Translations under genes and position numbers: made by a program
The notes under the pieces: generated by a model
The model's input: the letters and a program-made list of their open reading frames with translations, nothing else
What the model was told of the DNA's origin: nothing
Database searches by the model: none
Source: JAEZAF01 sp964395665
Lineage (GTDB): Bacteria > Chloroflexota > Anaerolineae > Aggregatilineales > Phototrophicaceae
DNA length: 10,473 nucleotides
Assembly (NCBI GenBank): GCA_964395665.1
Contig: CAYNDH010000160.1
Location: 1 to 10,473 of the forward strand
Direction of reading: 5' to 3'
In this document: one piece after another, positions 7,113-10,473 of the stretch
Numbering within the stretch: the stretch's first letter is position 1
Layout of the letters: every line of letters starts with the position of its first letter

Positions 7113-7205
7113 ATCAGATCGGCAGTGGATTATTTTTCGGCCATAATATCGCGGATTGGCCGTGTAAAATTACTCCGATGATAATGTCACTGCCCTACCG
7201 CTGAT
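7113..7205. other. Nested inverted repeats in the gap before the PBP-like gene
   Basis: ATCAG (7113-7117) pairs with CTGAT (7201-7205), and inside it GGCAGTG (7121-7127) pairs with CACTGCC (7188-7194). Between them a separate hairpin joins CGGCCA (7138-7143) to TGGCCG (7157-7162). Together these could fold as a long stem closed over an inner hairpin. No coding potential is seen here on either strand. It may be a small structured RNA, part of the leader of the downstream gene, or a relic. Arm matches are exact; the fold is inferred. Confidence 0.3.
7156..7185 (+). promoter_or_regulatory. Promoter candidate for the PBP-like gene
   Basis: TTGGCC (7156-7161) and GATAAT (7180-7185) are spaced 18 bp apart and match the sigma-70 consensus at 4/6 and 5/6. 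Transcription would begin near 7192, leaving a leader of about 140 nt that includes the inverted repeat at 7227-7271. The pair overlaps one arm of the nested inverted repeats. Other AT-rich candidates such as TATAAA (7102-7107) lack a usable -35. Confidence 0.35.
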
Positions 7206-7226
7206 GCGCCATTGCCTCTCATTAAA

Positions 7227-7271
7227 TTACCGCCCAGTGATGCTTTGTAAAAAATTCAAATAGGGCGGTAA
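7227..7271. other. 9-bp inverted repeat upstream of the PBP-like gene
   Basis: TTACCGCCC (7227-7235) pairs perfectly with GGGCGGTAA (7263-7271). The 27-nt loop holds a further TTTG/CAAA stem around an A-rich segment. It ends 61 bp before the TTG start, inside the likely leader, and no T-tract follows. It could be an RNA hairpin or a paired operator. Confidence 0.35.
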
Positions 7272-7274
7272 AAG

Positions 7275-7293
7275 ATGAGTAGAAAATGAGTAG
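7275..7293 (+). repeat. Two ATGAGTAG direct repeats, 11-bp period
   Basis: ATGAGTAG occurs at 7275-7282 and again at 7286-7293, separated by AAA. The period is close to one helical turn, which suits a direct-repeat operator, but two copies of 8 bp in an AT-rich gap may be chance. Confidence 0.25.
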
Positions 7294-7322
7294 TACAGCA
7301 TTCGTTAAGTTTTTCATAAGAT

Positions 7323-7328
7323 AAGGTG
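7323..7328 (+). promoter_or_regulatory. Ribosome binding site that decides a TTG start
   Basis: AAGGTG lies 4 nt before the TTG at 7333. An in-frame stop at 7306-7308 with no ATG or GTG after it means translation must begin at this TTG or much later. The first in-frame ATG is inside the membrane segment, which would remove the basic N-terminus. Confidence 0.6.
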
Positions 7329-7332
7329 CACG

Positions 7333-10317
7333 TTGTCCTCTGCCACCCAGATCATCCGCAGACGCCGCAATCGCCGTGAAAGACGGGCGGTCAGTGCGGC
7401 CCGTTCCCGCGCATGGAATTACAGTTTCGCCCTGATCCTGTTCGTGCTGCTGGGCCTGCCGCTCATCGGATTTATGGGGATGACCGGTGCGGTCTATGCA
7501 CAGGCGGCGGTCAGCCTGCCCACGCCGATGGATACCATCGACTTCAGCACAATCGAAGGCGTGACACGGCTTTATGCCAATGATGGCCGCACGCTGATAT
7601 TCTCTGTACAGGACCCGCTCGGTGATCATCGGTCTTACATCCGGCTGGATGAACTGCCGCCCTATGTCGCACAGGCCACACTGCTGGTCGAAGATGAGGA
7701 TTTTCTGACGACAGCCGGTTATGACTTCAGCGGTGCGATGCTGCGCCTGTGGCGTAACTTCTTCAGCGGGCCAATCGATGCTGATCCCTCACTCACCAGC
7801 CGACTGGTGCGGAATACCATCCTGTCACAAACCGACTTCCCCACCGCCGAACTACGCGGTCAGGAGATCGCACTTGCCGCCGAGATCAACCGACGTTACT
7901 CACCGCCGGAGATCCTTGAATGGCATCTCAACACCAATTATTACGGAAACGAAGCCTACGGCATCGAAGCGGCGGCGCAGGTCTATCTCGGCAAATCTGC
8001 GCGTGATCTGACACTGGATGAAGCCGCCCTGCTGACATCCATCCCGACTGCGCCGCAGTATAATCCGGTGGATGATGAAATCGCCGCCCGCAGTCGTCAG
8101 AGCGACACACTGCGCCGGATGCTGCTGGCCGGGATGATCACACAGCAGCAGCATGACGACGCCAGCCGGATCGCGACCCGGCTGCTGCCCAATGCCGGTC
8201 AGACACCCGAACTCGCGCCGGAATTCGCGGTATATGCCCGTCGTCAGGCGGAAAATATCCTCAATTCACTCGGCCTGAACGGTGAACGGCTCGTCAGCCG
8301 GGGCGGGCTGACGATCACCACCAGCCTTGATCTTGACCTCTACTATCAGTCTGAATGCACCCTGCGCGCTCATCTGGCGCAGTTGGAAGGCCGCGTCGAG
8401 ACGATTACCACGCTGGACGGCGGGCCGTGTATCGCCGCCGCCAATCTGCTGCCAGCAGCGGATCTGCTGCCAGCAGCGGCCATCACACCGGGTGCAGACG
8501 GCCAGACCGCCCCTTATACGGGCATGATCTCGATCATCGATGTCGAAACCGGCCAGATCAAGGCGCTGGTCGGCAGCGCGACGCAGGCGGCCTATCAGCC
8601 CGGTGTCACGCTTTATCCGTTCGTCTATTTCGAAGGCTTCCGCCCCAGCCGCCAGCAGACCTTCTTCACGCCGGCCACGATGGTACTGGACATCCCGCGC
8701 AATTATCCCGGACAGATCGAAGGGCTGATCTATCAGCCGGTCAACGACGACGGACGCTATCGCGGCCCGATCAGCCTGCGGGAAGCGGCAGGGCGTGGGC
8801 TGCGGACCGGTGTCGTCCAGATCGCGCAGCTTCAGGGGATGAGTAACGTCCTGCGGTCTGCTCACATGCTCGGCATCAACAGTCTGGATGGTGGCCCGTA
8901 TCACCTCTCACTGCTCGATTACGGCGGCGAAGTGGCCCTGCTGGATGTCACTTACGCCTACTCGGTGCTTGCGACTATGGGCGATATGCGCGGCATCCCC
9001 ACCCGCCCCCGTGATACAGATTATCGTCTGCTCGATCCGGCAGCGGTCACGCGCATCACCGATGCTGATGGAGTCGTGCTGTGGGAATATCAGCCGGATA
9101 TCCCCAATGTCAGCCGCCTGAATATCTTTCGTGACTCGCCGGAATTAGGCTATCTGGTCAGTGATCTGCTGTCGGATGACGCGCTGCGCGATCAGCAGTT
9201 CGGCACGGATCATCCGCTGAAAGTGGACCGGACGGCGGCAGTTATCAGCGGCATGACGACTGACCAGGTCGAAGACTGGACCGTCGGCTATACGCCGCAG
9301 CGTGTGGTCGGTGTGCATGTTGGCCGTGAAGATGGCACGCCGACCGATTTCGAAACCGGTTCGCATCAGGGGGCCGCCCCGGTATGGCAGGCGATGATGC
9401 TCTACACCCACCAGCGCGACTCCATCCCCCCCACAGACTGGAGCCGTCCACCGGACATTATCGAACTTGATGTCTGCCAGACATCCGGCCTGCTTCCGAA
9501 CGGTGTCTGCCCGGTCTACCGTGAGGTCTTTATTCAGGGAGTGACACCGACGCAGCGCGATCCTCACTGGCAGTCGTTTGAGGTCAATACACAGACGGGT
9601 TTACTGGCATCCAACACCACACCGAATGCTCTGCGTGCGGCCCGTGAATATTTCGTCCCGCCGGAGTCCGCGCTTGACTGGTGGAATGCCAACCGCAGGC
9701 CGCTGCCGCCGCGTGAATACGACGCCTTCTATACCAATAACACCGTTAACTCGGCGGCCATCAACTCACCGCAGCCATACAGCTATATCAAGGGCAGCGT
9801 GGATATTATGGGCACTATCAATCCGGATAATATGCAGCTTTACCGGCTGGCCTATACCGAGAGTGTCAATCCCACCGGCTGGACGCAGATCGGCGAAGAT
9901 CGCACCACCTATACCCCCGGCGAACCACTCGGCCAGTGGGATACTTCACTGCTTGATGGCCTGTATACGCTGGAACTCTCGGTTATTCTGCAAAGCGGTG
10001 TTCGTGAGAACGTGACGACGCAGGTCCGCATCGACAACACACCGCCGACAATCGTGCTGGCCGCTGCTGAACCGGGGAAAATCTATCGCTTCCCGGATGA
10101 TCGCTCGATCCTCATCAAGGCCGATGTGCGCGATAACTTTATTGACCGTGTCGAGTTCTTCCACGACGGACGGCTGGTGTTCACCGACAACGACGCGCCG
10201 TTCGAGTATGAGTATCCGATCGGCGGCAGAGGCATCGAAGTCTTCAGCGCCGTCGCATTTGATCAGGCTGGTAATCAGACGGAAAGTCAGGAAATCACGG
10301 TGGAAGTGCGCGGGTAG
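7333..10317 (+). CDS. PBP1-type transglycosylase/transpeptidase-like protein with inactive transpeptidase domain
   Basis: This 994-residue protein has the class A penicillin-binding protein layout: a basic N-terminus (RRRRNRRERR, 9-18), a membrane anchor (about 31-55), a GT51 domain (about 75-245), a linker (about 246-395), a transpeptidase-like domain (about 396-690), and C-terminal Ig-like domains (about 812-900 and 903-992). GT51 enzymes polymerise lipid II on the outer face of the membrane. The catalytic Glu120 (VEDEDF) and the second Glu178 are kept, as is the later NYYGNEAYGIEAAAQVYLGK (202-221), but the motif-1 His is Thr128 and the GGSTITQQ segment reads ADPSLTSR (150-157). In the transpeptidase domain SxxK is V425-T-L-Y428, SxN is G489-L-R491, and KTGT is I638-S-G-M641, so acyl transfer and penicillin binding should be lost. 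A Cys-rich C-x10-C stretch (715-726) follows, as in related PBPs. The start is TTG, set by AAGGTG. The open frame is intact, so this looks like a maintained pseudoenzyme rather than a decaying gene. Confidence 0.85.
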   Translation: MSSATQIIRRRRNRRERRAVSAARSRAWNYSFALILFVLLGLPLIGFMGMTGAVYAQAAVSLPTPMDTIDFSTIEGVTRLYANDGRTLIFSVQDPLGDHRSYIRLDELPPYVAQATLLVEDEDFLTTAGYDFSGAMLRLWRNFFSGPIDADPSLTSRLVRNTILSQTDFPTAELRGQEIALAAEINRRYSPPEILEWHLNTNYYGNEAYGIEAAAQVYLGKSARDLTLDEAALLTSIPTAPQYNPVDDEIAARSRQSDTLRRMLLAGMITQQQHDDASRIATRLLPNAGQTPELAPEFAVYARRQAENILNSLGLNGERLVSRGGLTITTSLDLDLYYQSECTLRAHLAQLEGRVETITTLDGGPCIAAANLLPAADLLPAAAITPGADGQTAPYTGMISIIDVETGQIKALVGSATQAAYQPGVTLYPFVYFEGFRPSRQQTFFTPATMVLDIPRNYPGQIEGLIYQPVNDDGRYRGPISLREAAGRGLRTGVVQIAQLQGMSNVLRSAHMLGINSLDGGPYHLSLLDYGGEVALLDVTYAYSVLATMGDMRGIPTRPRDTDYRLLDPAAVTRITDADGVVLWEYQPDIPNVSRLNIFRDSPELGYLVSDLLSDDALRDQQFGTDHPLKVDRTAAVISGMTTDQVEDWTVGYTPQRVVGVHVGREDGTPTDFETGSHQGAAPVWQAMMLYTHQRDSIPPTDWSRPPDIIELDVCQTSGLLPNGVCPVYREVFIQGVTPTQRDPHWQSFEVNTQTGLLASNTTPNALRAAREYFVPPESALDWWNANRRPLPPREYDAFYTNNTVNSAAINSPQPYSYIKGSVDIMGTINPDNMQLYRLAYTESVNPTGWTQIGEDRTTYTPGEPLGQWDTSLLDGLYTLELSVILQSGVRENVTTQVRIDNTPPTIVLAAAEPGKIYRFPDDRSILIKADVRDNFIDRVEFFHDGRLVFTDNDAPFEYEYPIGGRGIEVFSAVAFDQAGNQTESQEITVEVRG
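8443..8478 (+). repeat. 18-bp tandem duplication inside the PBP-like gene
   Basis: Two 18-bp units, (A/G)ATCTGCTGCCAGCAGCG, sit back to back with one mismatch and encode NLLPAA-DLLPAA (371-382). Each contains CTGCTG-C-CAGCAG, a small palindrome. The duplication is in frame, in the linker between the GT51 and transpeptidase-like domains, and probably arose by slippage. Confidence 0.7.
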
Positions 10318-10416
10318 AAGATCGCCGTCGGGACAGCGCCGGTGTCACATGCGCCTGCTTTTATCGTGATACGACTGGAGATCTGCTTTGACGACAGGTC
10401 ATCCCAACATATTGTA
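10318..10416. other. Intergenic stretch after the PBP-like gene
   Basis: No gene is seen in this tail. A weak imperfect stem, GATCTG (10380-10385) with CAGGTC (10395-10400), includes one G-T pair and has no T-tract after it. I see no convincing intrinsic terminator for the PBP-like gene here. Confidence 0.3.
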
Positions 10417-10440
10417 GGGAAGCGCTTCAGCGCGTCCGCT
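10417..10440. repeat. REP-like hairpin element, copy 2
   Basis: GCGC (10422-10425) pairs with GCGC (10430-10433) around TTCA, and GGA (10418-10420) pairs with TCC (10435-10437) outside a single A-G mismatch. An alternative reading is the perfect palindrome GAAGCGCTTC (10419-10428). The 24-bp element begins GGGA and ends GTCCGCT like the one at 1-24. It starts 99 bp after the PBP-like stop codon. The remaining 33 bp to the window end hold nothing recognisable. Confidence 0.5.
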
Positions 10441-10473
10441 ATGTCCTTAAACTTCTGTTGGTTACGAAATTAG

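Noticed and set aside
7222..7629. 135-codon minus-strand frame across the PBP-like gene start
   Set aside because: It covers an AT-rich structured gap and the complement of conserved coding sequence, and has no recognisable domain.
8266..8904. 212-codon open frame on the minus strand inside the PBP-like gene
   Set aside because: It is a shadow of the conserved forward frame, with no motif and no ribosome site.
10332..10346. GACA/TGTC inverted repeat, considered as a third REP-like copy
   Set aside because: It has only 4 paired bases and lacks the GTCCGCT end shared by the two edge elements.
1..10473. CRISPR array, toxin-antitoxin pair, phage or transposon genes
   Set aside because: No spaced repeats, transposase, integrase or small paired genes were found in any frame.

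Overview
The window looks like a chromosomal segment from a member of the Chloroflexota, probably near the Anaerolineae. The clues are a very long Agl23-type membrane protein fused to an NHL propeller, a PBP1-like protein with Ig-like C-terminal domains, Thr/Val/Gln-rich and Thr/Glu-rich protein tails, and fairly GC-rich coding sequence with AT-richer gaps. This placement is inference. No rRNA, tRNA, CRISPR array, insertion sequence, phage gene or known defence system is visible.

Layout: (1) A leftward gene (61-909) encodes a GH16-like protein with no signal peptide, behind a clear extended -10 promoter. (2) A 281-bp divergent gap holds that promoter and a 10-bp hairpin. (3) Reading right come an ECF-type sigma factor (1191-1832) and a single-pass membrane protein with the layout of an anti-sigma factor (1879-2496), whose zinc-finger motif is degenerate. 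(4) A 250-bp leader with an extended -10 and three hairpins precedes a 1420-residue Agl23-like protein (2747-7009) with a six-repeat NHL domain and an acidic tail. (5) A 323-bp gap contains a 12-bp hairpin terminator candidate and further nested inverted repeats. (6) A 994-residue PBP1-type protein (7333-10317) starts at TTG. Its glycosyltransferase domain keeps both catalytic glutamates but has damaged motifs, and all three transpeptidase motifs have lost their catalytic residues. (7) A 156-bp tail follows.

The genes suggest a cell-envelope neighbourhood: a regulator pair, a membrane protein tied to lipid-linked sugar handling, and a peptidoglycan-synthase-like protein. The sequence does not prove that the sigma factor controls the others, and the leaders and terminator suggest at least three separate transcription units.

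The most notable points are the pseudo-PBP, the degenerate anti-sigma zinc finger, the GH16 motif with Cys in place of Asp, the structured non-coding gaps, and a pair of 24-bp hairpin elements with matching ends at the two edges of the window that look like a dispersed REP-type family.
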